NCBI GenBank assembly: GCA_013297655.1
Contig: JAAFHV010000031.1
Coordinates: forward strand, 1-51,014
From: Myxococcales bacterium
GTDB taxonomy: Bacteria; Myxococcota_A; Polyangia; Polyangiales; Polyangiaceae
Direction of reading: 5' to 3'
Length of the DNA stretch: 51,014 nucleotides
Part shown: positions 15,588-23,513 of the stretch, piece after piece
Layout of the letters: each line of letters opens with the position of its first letter
Position numbering within the stretch: position 1 is the first letter of the stretch
Notes under the pieces: generated by a model
What the model saw: the letters and a program-made list of their open reading frames with translations, nothing else
What the model was told of the DNA's origin: nothing
The model's database searches: none
Translations under genes and position numbers: made by a program

Positions 15588-16566
15588 ACGTGCGCGGGGG
15601 GCTGCGTTCGCGCTCGTCCTCCTCGGCTCCGTAGCCTCTTTTCCTCGGGTCGCCGCCGCTCAAAACGCGGGCAGCGCCGCCGATCTCGAGTCGGCGCGCG
15701 AGCTCATCGTGAAGGGCCGCGAGCTCCGCGACAAAGGGGACCTCCCCGCCGCGCTCGAGAAGTTCCGCTCCGCCCACGCGCTCGCGCACACCCCGGTCAC
15801 CGGGATCGAGCTCGCGCGCACCCACGTCGCGCTCAAGCAGCCCCTCGAGGCGCGCGACGTGTGCTTGGGCATCGGACGCATGCCGGTCACCCGCGAGGAG
15901 ACCGCGCGCTCACGAGAAGCGCGCGACGAGGCGAACAAGATCGCCGACGAAATGAAGAACAAGATCGCAACGTTATCCGTAAAGGTAACCGCACCGAAGG
16001 ACCGCACCGTCACGGTGAAGGTCGACGGCGTCGAGGTACCTTCGGCCGCGCTCGAGAGCCGCAAGGTGAACCCTGGCAAGCACGTGGTCACGGCGCGCGT
16101 GGACGACGGCCCCGAGAGCACGCTCACCGCGGAGGTCGCCGAGGGCGAGACCCGCGGCGTAGCGCTCGAGCCGAAGGTGCCGGCGGTGGTGAAGCACGTC
16201 GACGGGCCCGGCATTTTCTCCAAGCCAGACGAGTACGTCGAGGAGAAGCACATGTCGCCGCTCGTCCCGGTCGGCTTCGTGGTCGCGGGCGTAGGCGCGG
16301 TCGTGGGGTCCGTCACCGGCATCGTCGCGATCAGCAAGAACAGCACGATCGAGTGCACCGAGTGCAGCGGGGTCGCCGGCGACAAGCTGAGCACCGCGAA
16401 GATGTTCGCCGACGTGAGCACCGTCTCGTTCGCGATCGCGGGGGTCGGCGCGGCGGTGGGCATCGTGGGCTTGCTCACGCCGAGCACGGTGCGTGTTCGG
16501 CGCGGCAGCTTGACGGTCACGCCGTATGTCGCGGGAACGGGGGCGGGGCTACATGGCACTTTCTAA
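15571..16566 (+). CDS. Signal-peptide TPR / PEGA-like membrane protein
   Basis: A 331-residue protein starting MTRFIRRARGAAFALVLLGS, a cleavable signal ending near 'VAAAQN'. Residues about 40-130 form TPR-like helices (ESARELIVKGRELRDKGDLP; ALEKFRSAHALAHTP) typical of myxobacterial proteins placed after Ser/Thr kinases. Then comes a PEGA-like beta domain (TVTVKVDGVEVPSAALESRK, NPGKHVVTARV) and two C-terminal membrane helices (VGFVVAGVGAVVGSVTGIVA; FAIAGVGAAVGIVGLL). It probably sits in the inner membrane with its N-terminal part in the periplasm, as a partner or sensor of the upstream kinase. Overlaps the kinase stop and the next gene's start. Confidence 0.75.
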   Translation: MTRFIRRARGAAFALVLLGSVASFPRVAAAQNAGSAADLESARELIVKGRELRDKGDLPAALEKFRSAHALAHTPVTGIELARTHVALKQPLEARDVCLGIGRMPVTREETARSREARDEANKIADEMKNKIATLSVKVTAPKDRTVTVKVDGVEVPSAALESRKVNPGKHVVTARVDDGPESTLTAEVAEGETRGVALEPKVPAVVKHVDGPGIFSKPDEYVEEKHMSPLVPVGFVVAGVGAVVGSVTGIVAISKNSTIECTECSGVAGDKLSTAKMFADVSTVSFAIAGVGAAVGIVGLLTPSTVRVRRGSLTVTPYVAGTGAGLHGTF

Positions 16567-17320
16567 TCGGCCGCGGGTGAAGTGGCTCGCGATGGCAGGC
16601 GTGGGGAGCCTGCTCGGGTTGTTCGCGTGTCAGCAGCTCTTGGGCCTCGACGACCGCAAGGTCTGCACCGAGCTCGAGCCGTGCGACGCGAGCGTCGATG
16701 CCGAGCCGCCGATCGACGGCGACGTGCTCGACGGGGGGCGCGACGGGCAGGTCGACGCGACCGTCGACGCCGCAGAAGCGGGGCCCGTGTTTCCGCAGGG
16801 GTCGTCGGGCTCGGACTGGATCACGTTCCCGATGCCCTTCCCGGACCGCGGCCTGGTCGACGCGGCGGCGTTCGGGGGTGGCTCGCCGCTCAGGTTCTCC
16901 TCGAACCCCGCGAATCGTCAGATTCTGCAGCCCACCGACGCGGGCGCTCCGGCGGTGCTCGATACGATCACGACGCGCACGTGGTTCGTGATGTCGATCG
17001 CGCGCTCGACCAACGAGTTCGCGAGGGCGCTCTCGGAGTGCGAGCGCGACAAGGGCCGCGTCCCGACCCGCATCGAGCTCGTGAGCCTGCTCGACACCTC
17101 CCCCGCGGTCGACGCCGGCGGAAGCGACGCGGGCGTCGTGATGATTCGGCCCGAGGTGGTGGGCACCTCCGGTCTCCCGACCGCCTATTGGAGCTCCACC
17201 GCGGTGCAGCTCCCGAATCGCTCGTTCGCGTTCTGGATCTTCGATTTTGCGCAGGGAAAGACGTTCCTCGCGGAGGACCGCGGCGCCACGTCCTACGGGG
17301 TCATATGCGTGCTCAAGTGA
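16553..17320 (+). CDS. Lipoprotein with Lcl (DUF1566)-like domain
   Basis: A 255-residue lipoprotein: MALSNRPRVKWLAMAGVGSL with lipobox Cys near residue 26 (GLFAC), an Asp/Ala/Gly-rich spacer (residues 40-90), then a domain with 'RVPTRIELVSLLD' and 'AYWSSTAVQ...SFAFWIFDFAQGK', the (R-[LV]-P-T-x-x-E-L) ... (Y-W-[ST]-[ST]) pattern of Lcl C-terminal/DUF1566 domains. These extracellular domains have a C-type-lectin-like look and may bind ligands. It overlaps the preceding gene by 14 bp and the following one by 16 bp, so all are co-translated. Confidence 0.75.
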   Translation: MALSNRPRVKWLAMAGVGSLLGLFACQQLLGLDDRKVCTELEPCDASVDAEPPIDGDVLDGGRDGQVDATVDAAEAGPVFPQGSSGSDWITFPMPFPDRGLVDAAAFGGGSPLRFSSNPANRQILQPTDAGAPAVLDTITTRTWFVMSIARSTNEFARALSECERDKGRVPTRIELVSLLDTSPAVDAGGSDAGVVMIRPEVVGTSGLPTAYWSSTAVQLPNRSFAFWIFDFAQGKTFLAEDRGATSYGVICVLK

Positions 17321-17787
17321 AGCTCTTGCGAAGGCTCGTCGTCGTGGGCGTCGCGCTCTTGGTCCCCGCGCTCGGGCTCGCCGACGCGCCGGCGAAACAA
17401 TACAAGCCGTACCTCTCGAACGATCCGTTCGTGCAAGACGACTTCACCGGCCTCCAGTGGGAGCGCGACTCGAGCCCCGCGAAGGCGATCTTCGCCGCGT
17501 CGGCCTGCAGCACGCGCAACCCGCGGTTGAACGCGAACTTCCGTTTGCCCACCCTGCGCGAGCTCGCGACCTTGCTCGACAACCAACCTCGCAAGACGAT
17601 CTACGAAGGGGCGCCGAAGGACCTCCACGTCGACCAGAGCGCCTTCCCGCGGTCGAACCCAGACGTCTACTGGACGCTCACGCAGGCCCCGAGCGGCGAC
17701 GTGTTCGTGATCGACTTTTCGTCTGGCGAGATCGGCACGATGGCGCCCACCGCGACCGCTTTCGTACGCTGCGTGAACCCCACCTAG
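17305..17787 (+). CDS. Secreted Lcl (DUF1566)-like domain protein
   Basis: A 160-residue protein with a signal peptide ([20 protein letters not shown] to LADA) and one Lcl-like domain: '[14 protein letters not shown]', '[16 protein letters not shown]', '[18 protein letters not shown]' and a terminal 'AFVRCVNPT'. These are the usual DUF1566 landmarks (T-G-L-x-W, R-L-P-T-x-x-E-L, Y-W-T, C-V). It lacks a lipobox, so it is probably periplasmic or secreted. It is the last gene of the kinase operon and a diverged partner of the lipoprotein before it. Start ATG 17305 lies inside the preceding gene. Confidence 0.75.
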   Translation: MRAQVKLLRRLVVVGVALLVPALGLADAPAKQYKPYLSNDPFVQDDFTGLQWERDSSPAKAIFAASACSTRNPRLNANFRLPTLRELATLLDNQPRKTIYEGAPKDLHVDQSAFPRSNPDVYWTLTQAPSGDVFVIDFSSGEIGTMAPTATAFVRCVNPT

Positions 17788-18133
17788 GAGGCAGGACGCT
17801 TTTCGCCAATACCTTCGCCTGGGCGTTGTCCCTCGTCAGGGACTTCCAAGGGTCGTCGGCCGTGCTCACCGACAGGAGTCGGCTCCGCGCGGCCTCCTAG
17901 CCCAGGCTCGGTCTCGACGAAAATCGTCCTACCTCCTCCTCGTTGGCTCGGCGTCGCGGCCGAAGTCGCGACGGGGCAGAAGGGGAGTGTTCTGCGGATG
18001 CGAAATCCTTGGGAGCCCGGATCGGGGTGATTTTGCGGTCGCGAGGGCTGCGCTGGGTGCTCGCGGGGTGGGGGTGAGCTGCGTAGGTTGCTCTGCATCG
18101 CCACACGGGAAAAGCCGTGGTACATCGCGCCGC
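17788..18133. other. Intergenic region before the LarA-like gene
   Basis: About 345 bases with no convincing gene. It contains a short hairpin, GTCCCT-CGTC-AGGGAC near 17838-17853, with no T-run, which might weakly terminate the kinase operon. The second half must hold the promoter of the LarA-like gene. Frames crossing it have shadow composition. Nothing else was recognised. Confidence 0.4.
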
Positions 18134-19714
18134 ATGAGCCACCCCTTGGTCGTCACGCTCGATCGGCGCAGCGCCCCGCGGACTATTTTTTCGGGCGATC
18201 GCCTCGTCGAGGTCGACATGCCAGCCGGCACGCGGGTCATTTACCCGAAGCCTCCCCTCGCTGGCCTGAAGGACGTGGACGCCGCCATCCGCTACGCGAT
18301 CAACCACCCGTACAACTCGGATCCGCTCCACGCGAAGCTTCGCCCGGGGATGAAGGTCGTCATCGCGATCGACGACATCTCCCTGCCGCTCCCGCCGATG
18401 CGCAAGCCAGACGTGCGCGAGCGCGTGCTCACGGTGGTGCTCGATCTCCTCGCCGACCACGGCGTGGAGGACATCGAGATGATCATCGCGACGAGCGTGC
18501 ACCGCCGCATGACCGGCCCCGAGATTCGCCACGTGGTCGGCGACAAGATCTTCAATGCCTACTACCCGGACCGCCTCTACAACCACGACGCGGAAGATCC
18601 GAAGGGCATGGTCGAGCTCGGGACGACGGAGCTCGGTGAGATCGTGGAGCTCAACCGCAAAGCGGTGGAGAGCGATCTTCTCATCTACGTGAACTTGAAC
18701 CTCGTCCCGATGGACGGCGGGCACAAGTCGGTCGCGGTGGGCCTCTGCGGGTACAAGAGCCTGCGCGCGCACCACAACCCGAAGACGATGCGCAACTGCC
18801 ACTCGTACATGGACCCCTCTTCGTCCGCGCTCGCGACGAGCGTGGAGCGCATGGGCCGCTTGGCGAACAAGAAGCTCAACGTGTTTACGATCGAGACCAC
18901 GATCAACAACCGCATGTTCGATCGTCCGCTCGAGTTCCTCGCCAAGAACGAGGACGACCTCACGGTGAGCGAGCGCGCCGCGCTGAAGGCCCTCACGTTC
19001 ACCCTCTCGCGCGTGCCGCAGCCGGCGCGGGAAGCTATTTTTCAGCGGGTCCCGAGCCCCTACGAAGTGACCGGCGTGTTCGCGGGGGAGACCGAAGCGA
19101 CCCACGAGCACACCCTCGCGAAGGCCTACGAGCAATACCTCGTGCCGATCAAGGGCCAGGCCGACATCCTCGTGACGGGCATTCCGTACATCAGCCCGTA
19201 CAACGTGAACTCGTTCCTGAACCCGCTCCTCGTGCAGGTGATGGCGCAGGGGTACCTGTTCAATCTCTACAAGGGTGTTCCGCTCGTGAAAAAGGGCGGC
19301 ACGATGATCATCACCCACCCGTGCACCGACCAATTCGACAAGGAGCACCACGCTCCGTACATCGAGTTCGTGCACAACCTGCTCCCGGAAACGCGCGACG
19401 CGATGGAGCTCCACAAGCGCTACGAGCAAAAGTTCGCGCAGAACCCGGCGTACATCCAGATGTACCGAACCGGCCACGCCTACCACCCGACGCATCCGTT
19501 TTTCATGTGGTACTGGGGCGAGGCGGGTCGTCAGCACCTCGGGCGCGTCATCGTCGTCGGCGCCGACAACGAGTACATCCCCAAGCTGCTCGGCTACGAG
19601 ACGGCCAAGTCGATGGCCGAAGCGCTCGAGATGGCAAAAGACACCGCCGGTCCGTCGCCGGAGATCACCATGCTCCACTCGCCCCCGATCATGATGGCGA
19701 GCTGCACGGCCTGA
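18134..19714 (+). CDS. LarA-like (lactate racemase domain, DUF2088) protein
   Basis: A 526-residue protein; ATG 18134 ([19 protein letters not shown]) is chosen because the upstream open frame is not protein-like. It follows the LarA fold order: an N-terminal domain with '[16 protein letters not shown]' (counterpart of the D-H-T-R-P region), '[14 protein letters not shown]' (counterpart of the A-x-G-x-H-R motif), '[20 protein letters not shown]' (counterpart of G-G-x-K) and '[17 protein letters not shown]'. LarA racemases use a nickel pincer nucleotide; this branch is longer and its Asp-Ile-Ser replaces the usual residues, so racemase activity is not assured. A single transcription unit, ending in a strong terminator. 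Confidence 0.75.
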   Translation: MSHPLVVTLDRRSAPRTIFSGDRLVEVDMPAGTRVIYPKPPLAGLKDVDAAIRYAINHPYNSDPLHAKLRPGMKVVIAIDDISLPLPPMRKPDVRERVLTVVLDLLADHGVEDIEMIIATSVHRRMTGPEIRHVVGDKIFNAYYPDRLYNHDAEDPKGMVELGTTELGEIVELNRKAVESDLLIYVNLNLVPMDGGHKSVAVGLCGYKSLRAHHNPKTMRNCHSYMDPSSSALATSVERMGRLANKKLNVFTIETTINNRMFDRPLEFLAKNEDDLTVSERAALKALTFTLSRVPQPAREAIFQRVPSPYEVTGVFAGETEATHEHTLAKAYEQYLVPIKGQADILVTGIPYISPYNVNSFLNPLLVQVMAQGYLFNLYKGVPLVKKGGTMIITHPCTDQFDKEHHAPYIEFVHNLLPETRDAMELHKRYEQKFAQNPAYIQMYRTGHAYHPTHPFFMWYWGEAGRQHLGRVIVVGADNEYIPKLLGYETAKSMAEALEMAKDTAGPSPEITMLHSPPIMMASCTA

Positions 19715-19742
19715 CCCGAGACGCACCGCGTCCGATTGCCGT

Positions 19743-19779
19743 AAAGGCGTCGCGAGCCATGGGGCCCGCGGCGCCTTTT
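19743..19779 (+). terminator. Rho-independent terminator after the LarA-like gene
   Basis: A 12-bp stem, AAAGGCGTCGCG (19743-19754) pairing with CGCGGCGCCTTT (19767-19778) with one G-U pair, encloses a 12-base loop. The 3' arm ends in a T-tract (cctttt). It lies 29 bp after the LarA-like stop codon and 19 bp before the next gene, so it should separate the two. Confidence 0.75.
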
Positions 19780-19797
19780 CTCGTGTAAGGTCTCACC

Positions 19798-21150
19798 ATG
19801 GCGAAGGCGCAAAGCACGAAGTCCACGAAGAAGACCACGACCCCCAGCGCCACGAAGAAGGCTGCCCCGAAGAAGGCCGCAGCTCCCGCCACGAAGAAGA
19901 GCAGCGCCCCGGTGAAGAAGGCTGCTCCCGTGAAGGCCGCGAAGGCTCCCGCAAAAGCTGCTCCCGCGAAGGCTCCCGCGAAAGCCGCAAAAGCCGCTCC
20001 CGCGAAGGCTCCCGCAAAAGCCGCAAAAGCTGCTCCCGCGAAGGCTCCCGCAAAAGCCGCAAAAGCTGCCCCCGCGAAGCCCACGAAGGCTCTCGCGAAA
20101 GCCGCGAAAGCTGCCCCCGCGAAGCCCACGAAGGCTCCCGCGAAAGCCGCAAAAGCTGCTCCCGCGAAGCCCACGAAGGCTCTCGCGAAAGCCGCAAAAG
20201 CTGCCCCCGCGAAGCCCGTGGCCAAAAAGCCCGCGGCGAAGGCCCCCGCGAAGAAGACCACGAGCAAAGGCGGCAAAGCCGCGGCGGTCGTGAAGAGCGC
20301 GCTCGGGGCGGTCGCGAACGAGGTCCGCGCGCTCATCGCCGGCACCGTCGCAGACGAGATTCACCAAAAGGCAGTCGAGCTCTTCTCGTCGATCACCGCG
20401 GGCACCAAGGGCGAGGCGCACCTCGGCCTCGTCGCGGTCGCGTTCCGTCGCGCGGGCGAGCTCGGGCACGCCGAAGCTTGGGTCGATTTCGGGCGCTGCC
20501 TCGATCACGGCTGGGGCGTCGAGCTCGATCACGACGCGGCGATCGCGGCCTACACGCAAGCGGCCAAGCTCGGCTCGGACCAAGGCGCGTACGCCCTCGC
20601 GATGAACGCGTATTGGAACGACGAAGACTTCACCGCCGCACAAAAATGGGCAAAGCAGGCCCTCAAGGGCGACGACCCGGTCGGCGCGGTTCGTTACCTG
20701 CTCGGCCTCATGGCCTTCCACGGACGGGGCACCAAGAAGGACGCCGCGAAGAGCCACGCGCTGCACGAGCAAGCGGCCCAAGCTGGCGACGCGGACGCGA
20801 TGTTCGAGCTCTTCGCCCTCGCCTCCACCGGCCAAGGCACGAAGAAGGACGAGCCGCGCGCGGTGGTGTGGCTCATGGAAGCGGCGAAGCGCAACCACCC
20901 CCGCGCGCTCTACAACTTGGGCGCCTTCCACGCGATGGGCACCTTCGGCTTCGCGCAAGACTACGAGGCCTCCGCGCGCTTCTACGAAGCCGCGAGCGAG
21001 TGCGGACACGGCCGCGCGAGCGCCACGTTGGGCACGATGTACCTCGGCGGCCAAGGCGTGAAGAAGAGCGAAAAGAAGGCGAAAGAGTTCTTCTCGCGAG
21101 CCGAGGCGCAGGGCTTCGACGTCCGAGAGTTCCTCGAGCAACTGGGCTGA
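19798..21150 (+). CDS. Histone H1-like Ala/Lys/Pro-rich tail fused to Sel1 repeats
   Basis: A 450-residue protein in two parts. Residues 1-160 are almost only Ala, Lys, Pro, Ser and Thr, made of imperfect repeats of 'KAPAKAAKAAPA' and 'KPTKALAKAAKAAPA', like the C-terminal tail of histone H1 and bacterial H1-like proteins. Residues about 200-450 are Sel1-like/TPR repeats ('AEAWVDFGRCLDHGWGVELD', 'AVRYLLGLMAFHGRGTKKD', 'ALYNLGAFHAMGTFGFAQD', 'ASATLGTMYLGGQGVKKS'). The basic tail should bind DNA or another polyanion, the repeats a protein partner. No signal peptide. The DNA of the tail (19940-20215) is a tandem array open to copy-number change. Confidence 0.85.
   Translation: MAKAQSTKSTKKTTTPSATKKAAPKKAAAPATKKSSAPVKKAAPVKAAKAPAKAAPAKAPAKAAKAAPAKAPAKAAKAAPAKAPAKAAKAAPAKPTKALAKAAKAAPAKPTKAPAKAAKAAPAKPTKALAKAAKAAPAKPVAKKPAAKAPAKKTTSKGGKAAAVVKSALGAVANEVRALIAGTVADEIHQKAVELFSSITAGTKGEAHLGLVAVAFRRAGELGHAEAWVDFGRCLDHGWGVELDHDAAIAAYTQAAKLGSDQGAYALAMNAYWNDEDFTAAQKWAKQALKGDDPVGAVRYLLGLMAFHGRGTKKDAAKSHALHEQAAQAGDADAMFELFALASTGQGTKKDEPRAVVWLMEAAKRNHPRALYNLGAFHAMGTFGFAQDYEASARFYEAASECGHGRASATLGTMYLGGQGVKKSEKKAKEFFSRAEAQGFDVREFLEQLG
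19940..20215. repeat. Coding tandem repeats in the H1-like tail
   Basis: Imperfect repeats of about 36-48 bp built from gctcccgcgaaagccgcaaa-type units encode the Ala/Lys/Pro tail. Neighbouring units are nearly identical at DNA level, including silent positions, which indicates recent duplication by slippage or recombination. Unit numbers can be expected to differ between strains. Confidence 0.8.
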
Positions 21151-21240
21151 TCGCGAGCTCCCTCCGCGCTCGCCTCTCCGCGCGCGGCGATCGGCGTGGG
21201 TAGTCCTCCCACGCGAAGACAAGCGCTGGAGCGCCCGCGC

Positions 21241-21275
21241 TTGACAATGGTTGCCTCTAGAGGAAACTATTTCCT
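21241..21275 (+). promoter_or_regulatory. Probable promoter/operator of the VOC-ArsR operon
   Basis: A TTGACA box (21241-21246) is followed by an 18-bp imperfect palindrome, GTTGCCTCTAGAGGAAAC (21250-21267), whose core CCTCTAGAGG is perfect. It overlaps a second dyad, AGGAAA-CTA-TTTCCT (21261-21275). A weak -10 candidate (AACTAT, 21265-21270) lies 18 bp after the -35. All sit just upstream of the first ATG (21280) of an operon that encodes an ArsR repressor, so autorepression at this dyad is a natural reading. Binding is inference. Confidence 0.55.
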
Positions 21276-21279
21276 CATC

Positions 21280-21717
21280 ATGAAAGCACCTCCCAAAGGC
21301 TGGCCCCGCCTCACCCTCAGTCTTTTCTATCGAGACGCCAGCGCCGCCATCGACTGGCTCGTCACTGCGTTCGGCTTCGAGGTTCGCCTCAAGGTCGAGG
21401 GCGAGGGCGGCAAAATCGAATACAGCGAGCTCGTCTTCGGCGACGCCGTGGTCTCCTGCGGCGAAGAGAGCGGCCAAATCGCGAAGGGCCGCACGATGCG
21501 CAGCCCGAAGTCCACGGGCGGCATGGTCACCAGCGCGCCCTGCATCTTCGTCGACGACGCTGACGCACATTGCGCCCGGGCACGCGCGGCGGGCGCCAAG
21601 ATCACCTACGAGCCGACCACCACCGATTACGGGGACGAGTACTGGTCCGATCGCAGCTACGGCGTCGAAGACCTCGAAGGCCACCAGTGGTGGTTCATGC
21701 AGCGCATCCGAAGCTAA
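21280..21717 (+). CDS. VOC family (glyoxalase/PhnB-like) protein
   Basis: A 145-residue vicinal-oxygen-chelate protein: 'PRLTLSLFYRDASAAIDWLVTAFGF' opens the first beta-alpha-beta-beta-beta module, 'APCIFVDDADAHCARARAAG' the second, and it ends 'YGVEDLEGHQWWFMQ' with the usual D-x-x-G-H-x-W-x-F element. This subgroup is frequently found with ArsR and SRPBCC genes. The substrate is unknown. ATG 21280 lies right after the operator dyad; its stop codon overlaps the ArsR start (TAATG). Confidence 0.85.
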   Translation: MKAPPKGWPRLTLSLFYRDASAAIDWLVTAFGFEVRLKVEGEGGKIEYSELVFGDAVVSCGEESGQIAKGRTMRSPKSTGGMVTSAPCIFVDDADAHCARARAAGAKITYEPTTTDYGDEYWSDRSYGVEDLEGHQWWFMQRIRS

Positions 21718-22055
21718 TGTCGCTCGACGCCACATTCACCGCGCTCGCCGACCCCACCCGCCGCGGCGTCGTCGCGCTCCTACGCGCCCGGCCCTACCGC
21801 GCGGGCGAGCTCGCCGACAAGCTCGGCACCAGCGCGCCGGCGATGAGCAAGCACCTCCGCGTTCTCCGCACGAGCGGCCTCGTCGAGCACGCTTCGGACG
21901 GCGACGACGCGCGCGCCAAAATCTTCTCCCTCCGCCAAAAGCCCTTCCGCGAGCTCCGCGACTGGCTCGAGCAAGTCGAACGCTTCTGGGAAAACCAGCT
22001 CGACGCCTTCGCAGCCCACGCCGAGCGCACCCGCGGAAAGAAGACGTCGCGATGA
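21717..22055 (+). CDS. ArsR family winged-helix transcriptional repressor
   Basis: A 112-residue protein of the SdpR-like ArsR group. 'ATFTALADPTRRGVVALLRA' is helix 1-2, followed by the recognition motif 'LADKLGTSAPAMSKHLRVLR' and the wing 'GLVEHASDGDDARAKIFSLR'. No metal-binding Cys/His pair (such as ELCVCDL) is present, so it is not a metal sensor of the classic type. It is co-translated with the VOC gene before it and the SRPBCC gene after it (ATGA at 22052) and probably represses the operon through the dyad at 21250-21267. Confidence 0.9.
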   Translation: MSLDATFTALADPTRRGVVALLRARPYRAGELADKLGTSAPAMSKHLRVLRTSGLVEHASDGDDARAKIFSLRQKPFRELRDWLEQVERFWENQLDAFAAHAERTRGKKTSR

Positions 22056-22552
22056 CCATCGCGGGCGACAAAGTACGCGTGCAGACCTTCGTCCGTGTCC
22101 CGGTGGCCGAAGCGTTCGACGTGTTCACCCTCGAGCTCGACGCGTGGTGGGGGCGCGGCAAGGCGTACCGAATCGGCGGCAAGCACGTCGGCCCCATGCA
22201 GCTCGAGCCCCGCCTCGGCGGGCGCGTGACGCAGAGCTACGGCGAGACCGGCGAGGCCGTGCACGAGATCGGCACGATCACGATCTGGGAGCCCCCCGTC
22301 CACTTCGCGTTCCGCTGGCGCGGCATCAACTTCGAGCACACCGATCCGGACACCACGGTCGAAGTGTGGTTCGAGGCGAGCGGCGAGGGCACGCGGGTCA
22401 CCCTCGAGCACCGCGGCTTCGCGGCGCTGCGTCCCGATCATCCCGTGCGCCACGGCAAGCCGGTCGTCGAGTTCATCGGCGACATGGCGATGTGGTGGGG
22501 CTCGCTCGCCACGTCGATGCGCCAATACGCAGAAGACAAGGAGGCTCGATGA
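22052..22552 (+). CDS. SRPBCC (AHSA1-like) domain protein
   Basis: A 166-residue START/Bet v1-like protein. 'RVQTFVRVPVAEAFDVFTLELDAWW' starts the first strand and helix, 'GTITIWEPPVHFAFRWR' is the central hairpin, and 'EGTRVTLEHRGF' precedes the long C-terminal helix. Members bind hydrophobic ligands or activate Hsp90 in eukaryotes; in this ArsR-linked context the ligand is unknown. It overlaps ArsR (ATGA) and the next VOC gene (ATGA at 22549), forming one tightly coupled unit. Confidence 0.88.
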   Translation: MTIAGDKVRVQTFVRVPVAEAFDVFTLELDAWWGRGKAYRIGGKHVGPMQLEPRLGGRVTQSYGETGEAVHEIGTITIWEPPVHFAFRWRGINFEHTDPDTTVEVWFEASGEGTRVTLEHRGFAALRPDHPVRHGKPVVEFIGDMAMWWGSLATSMRQYAEDKEAR

Positions 22553-22960
22553 GAGCGCAGCCGCTCATTTACGTGAAGGACGTGCCGAAGAGCAGCCGCT
22601 GGTACTGCACCTTGCTCGGCGCCGCGAGCGGCCACGGGGGCGAAGAATACGAGCGCATCGTCGATCCGAAGCGCCACGACGCGAACGACCCGTACAGCAC
22701 GAAGCACCTCGTGCTCCAGCTCCACTCGTGGAAAGAAGACCACCACCACGGCACCCCGGGGGACGCGAAAGCGAAGGTGGGCAATGGTCTCTTGCTGTGG
22801 TTCGTGGTCGACGATTTCGACGCCGCGGCGAAGCGCGCGAAGACCATGAAAGCGACCATCGTGACCGACGTGCACGAGAACCCCAACGCGAAGCAGCGCG
22901 AGATTTGGCTCGAGGACCCCGACGGCTACGTCGTGGTCCTCGCGAGCGAGCCGAACCTGA
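22549..22960 (+). CDS. VOC family protein lacking its own stop codon
   Basis: From ATG 22549 the frame encodes a VOC protein: 'AQPLIYVKDVPKSSRWYCTLLGA', 'STKHLVLQLHSWKEDHH', 'LLLWFVVDDFDAAAKRAK' and the closing 'EIWLEDPDGYVVVLASEP', after which such proteins normally end. Here the frame has no stop and runs on to 23694 through two other genes with shadow composition. A TGA at 22958-22960 lies one base out of frame, right where the stop is expected. I end the gene there; a one-base insertion or an assembly error is the likely cause. Last gene of the ArsR operon. Confidence 0.65.
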
Positions 22961-23021
22961 AGTCGCGGCAGTGCACGCGCGTCGGAGCGCGTTCGCGGGG
23001 CCATTTTGCTACTCTCCGCCC

Positions 23022-23513
23022 GTGCCCGCTCCGACGATTCGTGTCTGCTTCGTGTGCACCGGAAACATCTGCCGCTCGCCCACGGCGGAGGGCATCTTCA
23101 AGCGGCTCGTCGCCGACGCGGGGCTCGCGCACACCTTCCACGTCGAGAGCGCGGGCATCGACTCGTATCACGTCGGCGAGCGACCCGACCCACGCACCCT
23201 CCGCGCGGCCGAGGCGCGGGGGTACCGCCTCGATGGCCGCGCCCAACAATGGAAGGTGCGCGACTTCGACCGGTTCGACTACGTCGTCGCGATGGACCGA
23301 ACGCACGTCGGCTCGCTCGGTCGGCTCGCCACGAGCGAAGCAACGAGAGCGAAGATCTCGCTCGCGCGCGATCACGTCGCCGAAGGGCCACGCGACCTCG
23401 ACGTGCCCGATCCGTACTACGGCGAGCGCGAGGGCTTCGACGAGTGCGTCGACATCTGCCTCGCGGCCTGCACCGCGCTCCTCGCCCGTATTCGAAAAGA
23501 CCACGCGTTGTGA
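23022..23513 (+). CDS. Low-molecular-weight protein tyrosine phosphatase
   Basis: A 163-residue protein starting at GTG 23022. The catalytic P-loop 'CTGNICRS' (Cys12, Arg18) gives the C-x5-R-S signature, and the general acid Asp130 is present in 'DVPDPYYG'. 'DYVVAMDRTH' is another family landmark. It hydrolyses phosphotyrosine or small phosphate esters in the cytoplasm. The GTG is favoured because it places the P-loop at the usual position. Its TGA overlaps the GTG start of the next gene (GTGA), so phosphatase and kinase-like protein are co-translated. Confidence 0.92.
   Translation: MPAPTIRVCFVCTGNICRSPTAEGIFKRLVADAGLAHTFHVESAGIDSYHVGERPDPRTLRAAEARGYRLDGRAQQWKVRDFDRFDYVVAMDRTHVGSLGRLATSEATRAKISLARDHVAEGPRDLDVPDPYYGEREGFDECVDICLAACTALLARIRKDHAL

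Noticed and set aside
17897-19726. A 609-codon minus-strand frame
   Set aside because: Antisense shadow of the LarA-like gene; composition is the mirror of the real codons.
19594-21735. A 713-codon minus-strand frame with Gly/Leu/Arg/Phe/Cys repeats
   Set aside because: The repeats are the reverse complement of the Ala/Lys/Pro tail of the H1-like gene.
23006-23509. N-terminal extension of the fructosamine kinase-like gene
   Set aside because: The upstream part of that frame is the out-of-frame reading of the phosphatase gene; the GTG overlap start at 23510 gives the family's normal length.
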